A DNA stretch of 64,000 nt from Linderina pennispora (Eukaryota; Kickxellomycota; Kickxellomycetes; Kickxellales; Kickxellaceae): the NCBI RefSeq assembly GCF_002104995.1, contig NW_024468249.1, positions 3,224,001 to 3,288,000 of the forward strand, read 5' to 3'. How positions within the stretch are numbered: position 1 is the first letter of the stretch; every line of letters starts with the position of its first letter. The notes beneath the pieces were generated by a model, which saw nothing but the letters and a program-made list of their open reading frames with translations, ran no database searches and was not told the origin of the DNA. This document shows, piece after piece, positions 32,816-43,800 of this stretch. The translations under genes and the position numbers were made by a program.

Positions 32816-33551
32816 TTTTATTCCAAATGGGGTGTACTGTACTGGATTTCTAGAGTGAATATAGAGAAAAGGACGGGTTGGAAACGAAACTCTGCCAGGC
32901 TCAAAGGCAATCCGAAGAAAAATATAATTTTTTTGAGGTTAGTGCAAAATGATAATCAGATTAAATTACACTGTTGATCAGCTGATGAGCCCATGCGAAG
33001 GTGCCATGTCGAGTATCATGGCAGAAATGTGCAGCACCGACGTCTGTTTCCAGGACTGGGGATAGCACCAGAGAAGTGCCCAGCAGGCAACTGGACAAGG
33101 ACAGGCAGCAGGCAACAAGAAACCAGAGGAGGAGCTGACAGGAAATGCGGCACATCGCTTTGGTACAAACACCTGCTTGGACCTGAGGTGTTTGTTGGCA
33201 GCATGATCACAGCCACGCATATAATGTGTGAAACACCTTCACAGCTGCTACTTCCAATTCTGCCTGCCGACATTCTTCTCTAGTTGAAGGGCAGCCATGT
33301 CATATAGTGTAGCTCTCACGGCGACTCTACCTGTTGAAATTCGCCTGTCAAGCGGGGCGTGTTGGGTTCAAATAAAACAGCAATTAGCTCAATAGATGCT
33401 GCTGGTGCGAATAAGCTAATTGACAGCAGGTGCGCGTTGGCAAGTGAAGTAGTCTATACGACAGGCTAAACTGGAGACGCTCCACTCCTTCCCTTCTTCA
33501 GCAGCCACTCTTATAGTCATCATTTTTGAAAGCTATACACTAAATATTATA
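32816..33551. other. Divergent promoter region, UTP5 / P450
   Basis: About 735 bp. Short ORFs only. It contains the inverted repeat described at 33381-33422 and is AT-rich in the 100 bp before the P450 ATG. No tRNA: a GGTTCAAAT string at 33365 lacks a properly placed A box. Confidence 0.5.
33381..33422. repeat. 9-bp perfect inverted repeat in the P450 promoter
   Basis: CAATTAGCT at 33381-33389 and its reverse complement AGCTAATTG at 33414-33422, 24 bp apart, about 130-170 bp before the P450 start. It could be a binding site for a dimeric regulator or a hairpin. Chance is not excluded in AT-rich DNA. Confidence 0.5.
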
Positions 33552-35112
33552 ATGCTGTCCTCAATTATAGTACCGCTTATTGGTGTCATAGTAGACGTGG
33601 GCTGGATAACCCCATTTTTATCTTTTCTATTCCTATTTATCGTATACCGCGTCGTTTATGCGCTCTATATATCTCCTTTGCGCCATCTTCCCGGTCCATT
33701 TCTTGCACGTCTTACGGGCGCATACTCCATCATACTTGGATTAACTGGCAGACTGGTGGAGATAGCACTTAGTGACTATGACAAGTATGGCGATATCTAT
33801 GTGCGAGGGCCAAACAACGTCGTTATTTCCAATCCCTCAGATGCCCGTCGCATCCTCGGGACGCACTCATTTCCCAAGTCCGATCATTTCAAGGCCATGG
33901 ATGTACTGAACGAGCAGAATAGTCTCAGTGGACGCGATATCGGCTTTGTCAAAATGCGCAAACGCCAAACTGGGCAGTACTTTAACTCGGCCTATCTCGC
34001 ACGCATGGAGGAGGCGATACTAACCTACGGAATCCGTGCAATCAAGGAAAAGTGGGACCTTGCTGCTCGAAAAAAGTGGCAATGGTACTGTCGAAATCAA
34101 TTACGGGAACGACTTTCTTCTGGCAACCTTCGATACCATCAGTGGCCTCGCCTTTGGCCGCAAATTCAACTCACTGAAAAATGACGACTACTCATTCTGC
34201 TACCAGGCGAGGGACGCAAACCTGTTTCTGGGGATATGCGGTGTACTGCCCCTCCTCAAGTACTATCCGTTCTCGTTTGGTGTTCAACGCCTGCGGACAC
34301 AGTTTGGTCGGGTTATGGAGATCGCCGACGGGTCAATTAAACACAGAAGGAGCAGTGTCGCGAATGGGGAAGCAAAACCAGCAGACCTTCTCCAGGCATT
34401 CATTGATGCAGAGGACCCCAAATCGAAGATCCGAATGAGCAATGTCCAGATCCAGGGAGAGTCATTCATGTTCACACTTGCTGGCGCAGCGCCATCGGCT
34501 TTGACGCTGACATGGATTATGCAGCTATTGATGCTGCACCCTGAAATCCGTGCTAGAGCCGTTGACGAGGTCCGTACCCAATTTACAGGCGACCATCTTG
34601 TCAGCTTTGCCGATGCAAGAAAGTCGCTACCATATATTGAGGCGTGCGTGCTTGAAGCTCAGCGTTTGATCCCTGTCGTTGCTACACGTAACCCACGCGT
34701 CACACCACCTTCTGGAATCACATTGCAGAACCATTTTATTCCAGGCGGTACGGTGATTAGTGTCTGCCCTCATGGGTTATCGAAGAACAAGGGAGTTTGG
34801 AAAGATCCGTTCAAGTTCGACCCGGAGCGATTCTTGGACAACGAAGATGCCCGCCGCAACTTTTTTGGGTTCAGTTATGGCGTCAGAACCTGCACTGGCA
34901 AGCAACTGGCAATGATGGAACTGCTTACAATTACTTCTAATATCCTCAAGGATTATGACCTGTCCCTCCCGTCGGACTATACGCACCTCGGCCCAGATAT
35001 TAAGGATAAAAACGGATACCCGAAAGTTATGGATTATATAGCCTACATGGTTATTTCTCCGACCAATGTGGATCGTGACTGCCGAATTAATGTCTCGAAA
35101 CGCTCGCCGTAG
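33552..35112 (+). CDS. Membrane-bound cytochrome P450, one frameshift
   Basis: ATG 33552 to TAG 35110-35112, about 520 residues. An N-terminal membrane helix (FLSFLFLFIVYRVVYALYI) is followed by the Pro-rich hinge SPLRHLPGPF. Later motifs are the K-helix ExxR (LEAQRL, about 34657), FDPERF (about 34816) and the heme loop FSYGVRTCTGKQLA (34871-34912) with the ligand Cys. The I-helix reads FTLAGAAPSALTLTW, so the usual acidic residue and threonine are replaced by A and P. The frame is broken only at an A6 run (34070-34075); with A5 it reads AARKSGNGTVEINYGNDF without interruption. Substrate is unknown. It lies between UTP5 and a secreted RNase, not in an obvious biosynthetic cluster. Confidence 0.88.
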
Positions 35113-35440
35113 ATTAGATACCAACTGATAGGTCAATCTAGAATAGTTACGTGTTGGGGATTGATGCTGCTATATGTGCAACCATACATTCTGAAGAAGC
35201 TAGCAAAGCAGATTATGTATAATCCTCTTGAAAAGTGAGGTTCAATTTTCCCGTGCTCGACGTGTTTATCGCACATAGTAGGCACGATATCCAGTAACTC
35301 TCATCAATGAAGATGGCCGTCTGTATCCCAGTTGGAAGTGGTATTAATGTACAATTCCAATGTGCATATTTGAACGAGTTTATTCAATCACCCTGTCACA
35401 AGATGTTTCACGGTTGTCAAGTTAAAATGAATGTATACAG
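35113..35440. other. Intergenic between convergent P450 and RNase T2 genes
   Basis: About 330 bp, AT-rich, nothing recognised beyond 3' ends. Confidence 0.5.
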
Positions 35441-36506
35441 CTACTTCTTAAAGTACAGGAATTGCGTGGGGCATGTGTCCCTGCTACCCGGCTGAATCGC
35501 AATGTAAGTGTTCAGATCCTGGACATTGAAGTAAGGTCCAGACCTCGTTGAGTTCGCTGACCTTGGTGGCAGGGTTAGTCTTGCACTTGAGCACGACATT
35601 GACGCCATGCTCAGTGTTGATAGCCTTCTTGAAGTCGGCAGCCTTGACAAGGTTCGTGTTGTCCGGCACAATGCTGTGCTTCTTCAGGGCAGCAGCATAG
35701 TCGTACTTCTTGTGCAGGTTCATGGCATTGGTGAAGTAGTCGACGATGTCCTGGTCCTCGGTGTACGACTTGTAGCACTGCGGGCGCAGGGTACTCACAC
35801 AGGTACCGTGCGTCTTCCACTCGTGGTTCCAGAACACATCATTGGGGTTGCCCTTCGACGGCCAGTACTTTGTCATGTCAGTCACCAGTGCAGGCTTCAA
35901 TTTCTGGATCCGCGCCTTCACGTCAGTGTACACCCGTGAATTATCGCATCCGGATCTAGGAGTCAGCGTACCCGCACAGGTGTTCGGCCACATGCCGTGA
36001 ATAGTAAAGTAGTCGTCGGTCCCCAGGCCCTTGGTCCATTGCTGTGACAGGACATACTGGCCGTTCTCTTCGAAGCAGCAGTAATCGGTGGTCTTGGTCT
36101 GCTTGGAGCACGAGCGGACGCTGGTTGGACACTTGTCGTGCGTCAGGTTGGTTGAGGTAGGTGCGGCGCTAGGTTGAGGTGGCCGTGTGCGACGCGGTGG
36201 CCTTAGTCGCGGGCGCGGTGGGTGCTGCCGACTTGGACTTGGTTGGGGGTGCTGACTTGGACTTGGTTGGAGGTGCTGACTTGGACTTGGTTGGAGGTGC
36301 TGACTTGGACTTGGGAAGAACTGGCGCCTTCGATTTAGGGAGAGCCGGCGCCTTTGACTTGGCTGCAGGAGAGAAGACTTGGCCTTGCCTGTTGTTCCCT
36401 TGGAACCAACAGCCGATCCCTTGGAGCCAGTAGAGGCGCCCATGGCGATATCGGGCGAAGCGATGAGGACGGCGCAGGCAATGAAGGTAATGGAGGCGAA
36501 GCGCAT
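35441..36506 (-). CDS. Secreted RNase T2 with Ser/Pro/Lys-repeat linker
   Basis: ATG 36506 gives a signal peptide (MRFASITFIACAVLIASPDI). A low-complexity linker with 8-residue repeats (SAPPTKSK) follows, readable in another frame because of one-base changes on both sides (about 36370 and 36170). The catalytic domain has CAS I FTIHGMWPNTC and CAS II FWNHEWKTHGTC, both with the catalytic histidines, plus several cysteines. Near 35535 the frame changes again and the C-terminus reads NTYIAIQPGSRDTCPTQFLY, ending at about 35441. RNase T2 enzymes cleave RNA through a 2',3'-cyclic phosphate and act outside the cell or in vacuoles. The repeated linker is unusual in position, between signal and catalytic domain. 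A TATA box lies upstream (36625-36631). Confidence 0.88.
36221..36316. repeat. 24-bp minisatellite within the RNase T2 linker
   Basis: About four copies of a GGTGCTGACTTGGACTTGG-type unit: one 27-bp copy, two exact 24-bp copies and a partial one. On the minus strand each encodes SAPPTKSK. Being a multiple of three, copy-number change would alter linker length without a frameshift. Confidence 0.85.
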
Positions 36507-36624
36507 GGTAGTTGGCTGGAATTGGGTGGAGGGGTTTTAATGCAGAGACTTGTTGAGGGTGCAGGTGTATGCAGAAGTTGGTGATGATGAGTATTTACAT
36601 GGCAGATGTAGAAACCAGCTCGCC

Positions 36625-36631
36625 TTTTATA
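36625..36631 (-). promoter_or_regulatory. TATA box of the RNase T2 gene
   Basis: TATAAAA on the minus strand (plus TTTTATA), 119 bp before the ATG at 36506. Plausible core promoter. Confidence 0.5.
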
Positions 36632-37486
36632 TCGACAAGACCATTTAATTTCCAGGGCGATTCTATCTGCGATCGCCGGCTGTGCCAAGGCATGCACGAT
36701 GGATATCGGTGCTACCTATGACGCATGCCAATGCAGTAGCTGCAAAGACACTAGGTCCTTTTTGCCGACTATTCTATTGCCATTAAAGTTAGGATTATCA
36801 ATATGGCTTGCATTCATGAAACCGAGGGGTCTTCTGAAGTATACGCGCCAAGCACAGATTAACAGGATGGTGATCGAGCCGAGGATTCCAGCGCTATTTT
36901 AAACTCAGCCCATGCATGTTGGCTAGCTTGGCAGCGTTAAATACTAAAAATACAACTGGTGTTGTGATTTGCATGTGGCATCTCGTGGAGCGGGCTAACA
37001 AACATGTGCTCGTTCACAGAAGCTGCAGTGACCCACTGATATTAGAAGCATGATATTGTTAGGTACAGGCAGTGTGTAAACGAGTGTTCTTCAGAGGACC
37101 GCCAGTACAGTGGGCTAGAGTATATGTATAGGAAGCATATTTGAGCGATCGTTCTTATTGCTGCTGGCAGTACATGAATCCACAAATATTCGGCAGGCAT
37201 GATGCAGATATTCAGGCCTTCACTGCTGAGTTATGATTCTTTATGCCTATCATGAGCCTAGGGATTGCACAGGCTATATGTGCCTGACTCTGCTGACATC
37301 ACCAGTGTGAAGTTAGTTGGACCCTCTTGATTCAATCAGACGCTGCTTCTGGTGATCCAGCAATCCACATATTTTGGCTGACTAGTTTAACAAGCTGCGC
37401 AGCCGGAGATCAATAAACTATACTTGCTTTTTCAGCATTCAAGCCACCTTGTTAAATTCCATGCCACAGTTTGAATTGCGAGTAAA
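36632..37486. other. Intergenic between divergent RNase T2 and FIGNL1-like genes
   Basis: About 850 bp, AT-rich, with only short chance ORFs. No repeat, RNA gene or mobile element is recognised. Confidence 0.5.
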
Positions 37487-39130
37487 ATGACTAGCGACAG
37501 CACTGACGGTCAAGAGTACTACTTGTTTGAGCGCAACTACTTTGATACAGAGACTGCAGTTGACAAACAGAGCCCGTCAGTCTATGAGCTGTCGCTGGCA
37601 AATGCACAGCATGCTGAGGTGCGTCTCGGGGCAGCAGTGCCTGGGCTGTTCTCTCGCGACGCCCTACGTGCTAGTGCTGAGCGTCTGTTTCTGGCAAGGT
37701 AGTGCCGCAAGTCGAGTTGATTTCCGGCAGATCAGCAAGTCTGGCATATGCGCAAATAAAGTAATCCGCCGGGCAGAGAAGGTGGAGGGCAGGCGGCCAG
37801 AGCTTGGCATGAATGCAAAAAAGCGTGCGTACTCGGAGGACTCGGAGGCAGGTGCAAAGCCTAGTGGGGCAGTGGATACACACAAGGACGGCAGGCGGGT
37901 ATCGCAGCGACGACGGCAGTAGCGAATTTGTGAGTGCGAAGCGGCAGATGAAGCTGGACAGCATCAAAAGACACGGGCTGAACGGAGGCGCTAGGCAGAG
38001 CGGCGTGAGCCGGAAGTTTGTGCCGCCGGTGCGAAGGAGCGCAGCCGAGGAAGAGGAGGCAAGTCAGTCGCGACTCGCGGAAACGTACTTTGGAGGCAAC
38101 AGCGGGTCGTTGGCGAGCATATTCCAGCGCCAGCGCGGCGGACTGCGGCGTAATATGGCGCCGGTGCCTGGACAGAAGAAGGATGGCAGCAGCGGGCAGA
38201 TGGCAGATGGTGAGGAGGCGGTGGACGAGCGGCTCAAGAACATCGAACCACGGATGATCGAGGCGATTGAGAACGAGATTCTGACGGACACACAGGGCGT
38301 GTCGTGGGACGACATTGCGGGGCTGCAGCAGGCAAAGAAGGCAGTGCAGATGGCGGTGATCTACCCGCTGCTGAAGCCAGAGCTGTTCCAGGGCATCCGG
38401 GCACCACCCAAGGGCCTGCTGCTGTTTGGGCCGCCGGGGACGGGCAAGACGCTGATCGGGCGGTGCATTGCGAGCCAGGCAGGTGCGACCTTTCGTCAAC
38501 ATCTCGGCGTCGTCGCTGACGTCCAAGTGGATCGGCGAAGGAGAGAAGATGGTGCGGGCGCTGTTTGCCGTGGCGCGGGTGCGGCAGCCGACGGTGATAT
38601 TCATCGATGAGATCGACTCGCTGCTGACACAGCGCACGGACGGCGAGCAGGAGGCCACGAGACGCATCAAGACCGAGTTTCTGGTGCAGCTGGATGGCTG
38701 CGGCTCATCCAACGAGGACCGCATCATCCTGCTGGGCGCGACCAACCGCCCGCACGAGCTGGACGAGGCCGCACGGCGCCGCTTCCCCAAGCGCCTGTAT
38801 GTGCCGCTGCCCGATCGCGACGGCCGCCGCACGATTGTGCGGAATCTGATGCGCAAGCAGACCCACGATCTGACCGATCAGCAGCTGGAGCAGATCTGCG
38901 ATCAGACCGACGGGTTCTCGGGCGCCGACATGGACTCGCTGTGTCGCGAGGCGGCCTATGGCCCCATCCGGTCCATAGCTGACATTGCGACTGCCAGCGT
39001 CGAGGACGTGCGGCCCATCTCGCACGCCGACTTTGCCTATGCGCTGCGCCAGGTGCGGCCCAGCGTCAGCGCCAAGGACCTCGAGATCCACATAGAATTC
39101 AACAGAACGTACGGCATGTCGTCGGCCTGA
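37487..39130 (+). CDS. FIGNL1: Fidgetin-like 1 (FIGNL1) AAA ATPase, frameshifted
   Basis: ATG 37487 ([15 protein letters not shown]) to TGA 39128-39130. Frame changes occur near 37700, 37900 and 38493. The N-terminal half is disordered and carries [10 protein letters not shown] (about 38010-38040), similar to the FIGNL1 segment that precedes its AAA domain. The AAA part starts [18 protein letters not shown] and has Walker A GPPGTGKT (38428-38451), [20 protein letters not shown], Walker [10 protein letters not shown], the arginine region [20 protein letters not shown] and a C-terminal VPS4-like helix ([18 protein letters not shown]). These are closest to FIGNL1 rather than spastin or katanin. 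FIGNL1 removes RAD51 from DNA and limits crossovers. At 38493 one base is missing between GATF and VNISASS; all motifs are otherwise intact. It is followed by GDI1 on the same strand. Confidence 0.85.
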
Positions 39131-39394
39131 CCCTTGAAAATACAGTAAACAACATGCCCCCCACCGCTTGCAGCGGCCCTGCTGGACAAGGGGGCAATCC
39201 CTATGCTCTTTGTTTTGCCCTTGTTTTTGTATGCGCTGTGTTTTGGAAAAATAAACGGGCCACCTGATAAAGAGTGGTTGCGTGGAGTTTTCCTCCCCTC
39301 TCTTCCCTTCTCCAGTATCTTGTTTTTCTAACCCCCTCTATCCTCCTTTTTATTTTTAACCCAGTTCTCTGCTCTACCAAATTCTCTTGCAACA

Positions 39395-40745
39395 ATGGAT
39401 GAGGAATACGATGTTGTCGTTCTTGGCACTGGCCTGACCGAGTGTGTTCTGTCTGGAATTCTGTCTGTCGAGGGCAAGAAGGTCCTGCACATGGACCGCA
39501 ACGACTACTATGGCGGCGACTGCGCCAGCCTGAACCTGACCCAGCTCTACGCCAAGTTCCGTGATGGCGCCACGCCGCCCGAGTCGCTGGGCCGTGACCG
39601 CGACTACAACATCGACCTGATTCCGAAATTCCTGATGGCGGATGAGGGTCTGGTGAAGGTTCTTGTGTACACTGACGTGACCCGGTACCTTGAGTTCAAG
39701 CAGATCTCGGCGTCGCTGGTGTACCGCGACGGCAAAATCAACAAGGTGCCGGCCACGGAGATGGAGGCGGTGGCGAGCCCGCTGATGGGCTTCTTCGAGA
39801 AGCGCCGGGCGAAGAAGTTCTTTGAGTTCCTGCAGGCGTGGCGCGACGACGACGCGGCGACGCATCCAGGGGCTGGACCTGGACCGGGACTCGATGGAGA
39901 CCGTCTACAAGCACTTTGGCCTGGACAGCGGCACCCAGGACTTCATTGGCCATGCGATGGCGCTGTATCTGAACGACGACTACATGACGAAGCCGGCGCG
40001 CCTGACCTGCGACCGCATTGTGCTCTACACGAACTCGGTCGCGCGCTACGGCAAGTCGCCCTACATCTACCCGGGCTACGGCCTGGGCGAGCTGCCCCAG
40101 GGCTTTGCGCGTCTGAGCGCCATCTACGGCGGCACCTACATGCTGGCCCAGCCTGTGGACGAGGTCGTGCGTGACGACGCAGGCAAGTTTGTCGGCGTGC
40201 GGTCCGGCGACCAGACCGTCAAGGCGAAGCAGGTCATTGGCGACCCGTCCTACTTCCGCGACAGCGTGCGCAAGACCGGCCGCGTCATCCGCGCCACGTG
40301 CTTCCTCAAGCACCCAATCGCAAACATCAACGATGCTGACTCGGCCCAGATCATCCTGCCGCAGAACCAGGTCGGCCGCAAGCACGACATCTACATCACC
40401 TACCTGTCGGCTGGCCACAACGTGTGCCCCAAGGACTACTACGTGGCCTCCATCGCCACCATTGCCGAGACTGCGGAGGACCCGAAGGACGAGATTGCTG
40501 CTGCCCTCAAGCTGCTGGGCGAGATCGACCAGATCTTTGTCGCCGTGTCCGACCTCTACGAGCCCGTGGCCGACGGCTCCGCGGACAATGTCTTTGTCAG
40601 CCGCTCCTACGACGCCACCTCGCACTTTGAGACCGTCTACGACGACATCCGCGACATCTACCGTCGCGTTACCGGCAACGAGCTGGCGCTGAAGAAGCGC
40701 CCCACTGCTGAGGAGGAGCAGGCCGCCGCCATGGGAGGCCAGTAA
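39395..40745 (+). CDS. GDI1: Rab GDP-dissociation inhibitor (GDI), one extra base
   Basis: ATG 39395 to TAA 40743-40745, about 449 residues, the family's normal length. Motifs: N-terminal dinucleotide-like fold [30 protein letters not shown] (sequence-conserved region 1), [20 protein letters not shown] (Rab-binding platform) and the FLKHPI region. GDI extracts prenylated, GDP-bound Rab proteins from membranes and is essential in yeast. One extra C at 39866-39867 (CATCCAG for CATCAG) shifts the frame between DDDAATH and [19 protein letters not shown]; no other lesion exists in 1.35 kb. For a single-copy essential protein this is best explained as a sequence error. Strong G/C-ending codons as in ALG9. 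Confidence 0.95.
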
Positions 40746-40863
40746 ACACTATTTTTCTTTTACATTTAACCCACCAGATCATTCCTGAGGAGCTATCATC
40801 AACTAGGGATATAGTTTAATTCGAGAAAAAAAAAAGAAAAAAGGAGGAAAAAATAGCCGTGGT

Positions 40864-43800
40864 CTAGAAAGAAGGACTAAGGAATAAAGAATCGGGAAAT
40901 AGCGAGGGAAAAAAGGGTGGTATTATTTTGTCGACGGCGACCTGTGCAGCGTCTGGAACATCTCCTGTCAGCTTCTCGACGTCTCTGTTGCTGCCCTTGG
41001 TCGCGGCAGACGTGCCGGACACAGAAGGCTGCGATGTCGGAGCCCCATGCCAGTCGCCAAACTCGTCGTCGTCATCTGCATCTGTGCTTGTCGCCGGAAT
41101 CGCCGCATGGCTAGCAAACGTCGAAAAGTCTGCCCAGTTTGTCGACTCGTCGTCATCGTCCGCCGGCGCCATCATCGTCCGAGAGTGCCCTACACAGCCA
41201 TGCATGAATTCAGTATCACTCTACCACACCTGGTCCCTGCCCTGCCGTCACAGAAAGACATTTGACAAGAGTGGAGGCGGGGGTTTACATCATGGTCACA
41301 TAAAATCGATGGGGGACTTACCACCACTACTGCCACCACCAAATCCATATAGCCCTCCTATTCCACTGCCTCTCTTGATCTCGGGAGACACTGGAATCAG
41401 TGGAAAGTCGGGCAGGATGTCGATCCCACCGCTGTTGACTCTACTCGATCTAGTGACAGCCGGAGTGCTGCCGCTGCCTAAGCTGCTGGACAATGGTGGT
41501 GTGGGAATGGTTAACGGGGAGCAAGGTGCAGGCGAGAGTGAAGCAGCGGAAGGAAAGGAGGTAGTAGTTACACTAGTTGTTCGGGAAGTGGTAGTGGCAG
41601 CAGTAGTAATAGTCCTGAGCATTCGATCGAACCCGGCGGAGGTTGCTATATCGCCACCACCAGCGCCAGGTACATCACCGCCGCAACGCTGTTGTTTAGG
41701 ATGTAAAACATTGCCGTTGGCTTTCAAACAATCATCATCTTCATCATCATCTTCATCATCTTCATCAGAGGAGGAGGAGGAGGAGGAGCTATCAGACAGA
41801 GACTCCATCGGGAATGAGCGCAGCCCAGATGGTGGTGCTGGGCGCGGGATGTTGAACGAGGACGAGATCGGTGACGATGACGCCGACAATGACCCGCCAC
41901 TGCCCACCGCCAACCCAGCCTTCGTTTTCAGCAGCTGCGCTGACGCTGTATGGCTGCGCTGCCGCGCTCCGCGGTTGCCCGCCGCTGCACCACCCAGCGT
42001 AATCACATCGCCCTTCAACTGCCCCACAAACTCACACGTAGACGCATCCAGGAACGGGAACTGACCCTGCGACGCCGCCTGGATCACCATTGCCCGCGAT
42101 ATCCCCACACCTGCACTCTGGCTGCGCGATCGCTGCCGCCTGCCCACACCACCCACGCTGCCCGGGGCTGAGCGCGGCTGCTGCTTCTTTTCTGATGATG
42201 TGGGCCGTTCCGGAATTGGCAGCGGCGGCGTTGACGTCGACAGCTCTACCGGCTCCTCCTCGGTTACTGGCGCAAATGGCGTCCACCCATGCAGGTCACG
42301 CGAAACCACGTCCTCCAGCTCTGAGCTTGACATGGTGCGACGCCGCACTGGGCCAAAATCATCATCATCATCGTCATCGCTGAATTGTGACAGCTCATTG
42401 ATCCGGTGGTGGTGACCAAGCTGAGGTCGTGGTGGAATGGGCGGGGGGACATTGACTGGAGCGGCAGCTGGCGCTTGGCGTGGACCGTCATTGGACAATG
42501 GCTTCAGCGATAGTAGGTATGAGGGGAGTGGCGGTTCTGTGGACGGCTCAGGCAAAATGGGTGTGTGGTGCGGGCTGCTGTCAAGTGATAGTCGGGCCAG
42601 CTGGTGCTGCAGCGCCGGTTTGTCGTTTGTTGCACCGAGTGGCTCCTCATTCTCGCATGGTGCCAGCACCAGCGGCGGATTTTCGGATCTCAGCGGAACA
42701 AACGCACCATCGTCTTCGGCTGCACTATCAGTGAACAAATTGTGACTACTACTACTACCTCCTTTACCTTGTTGTTGTTGTTCCTCGTGTCTTTTTGCTG
42801 CATGCAGACGTGTCGATTCCGCCAGATCGGCTGCTCGGTTGCGCAGGTAGTCGTTCATGCGGCCCATCTCTGACGCATCGTCATCATCGCCGTCGACCTC
42901 ATCATCATCGTTCTCGTCGTCCAAGGCTATCAGCGTCATTTACACGCATGTCCCTGGCAACCACCGAGCGGCTCGTCTCATTCTGATAGCTGTGGAAGCG
43001 GCCGATGTTGCCGGCCGGACCAATGCCCTCGCCATCGCTGCTGTCACGGTCCTCCTCGTCAGATGAATGGTCATCCCCTGGTCCGCCTACACCTTTGATG
43101 ATAAACTGCTCGTCATCGTCATCAACTGACGGTCCGCAGGCTATACTGGTCTTGAATCGGCGGGGCTTGAGAGGTTGAGGTACGAGCAAAGTAGCGCTCC
43201 GTGTCCGTGTTTATGTAGTCGATTTCGTCGTCTTCATTAGGACCCAGCAGGCTGCCACTGGGCGGATGCCGCGACGACGAAGAGGCCAAATCGTTGTCGT
43301 TGCCCATACCACTAAAGCTGCGGGCATTGTCTTCGCTGTCGTCGTCATCGTCGTCGTCCTCATCTTCCTCTGGATCATAGGTCTCGCCCGTCGACGGGTC
43401 CACCAGGCCCATGCGTGACACAAATACCTGGCTCGAGTCGTCAGCTTCCAGCATATCCAGGCCAGGACGCTCGCCGCCCAGTGGCTGCTGGTCGCGCTCA
43501 CGCACTTCCTGCAGCGTGCGCGCTACATAGTCCAGCCACTCATCGCCATTAATGTACGGAGAGATCAGCGACTCGAGCGCAGCCCCCGACAGCTCAAGCA
43601 GCCGTGCGACTTCCTCGCCGATGCCAGTCAGGTGGCCCATGTATCCGAGCCGCACGCCCTTGGGCTCTTGGCAGATCTCGTCGTTCTCGGCGCAGGCCCG
43701 GGCGATGCGCGACGTTATGCGCACGTCACGGAAAGCCACCACCACCAGTGCAACGTTGCACTCGAGGTTCAGCGGCAGATTCAGCACCTGGTGCATCATG

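Noticed and set aside
33360-33425. Possible tRNA gene from GGTTCAAAT and TAGCTCAAT strings
   Set aside because: The B-box-like string precedes the A-box-like one and no cloverleaf can be drawn.
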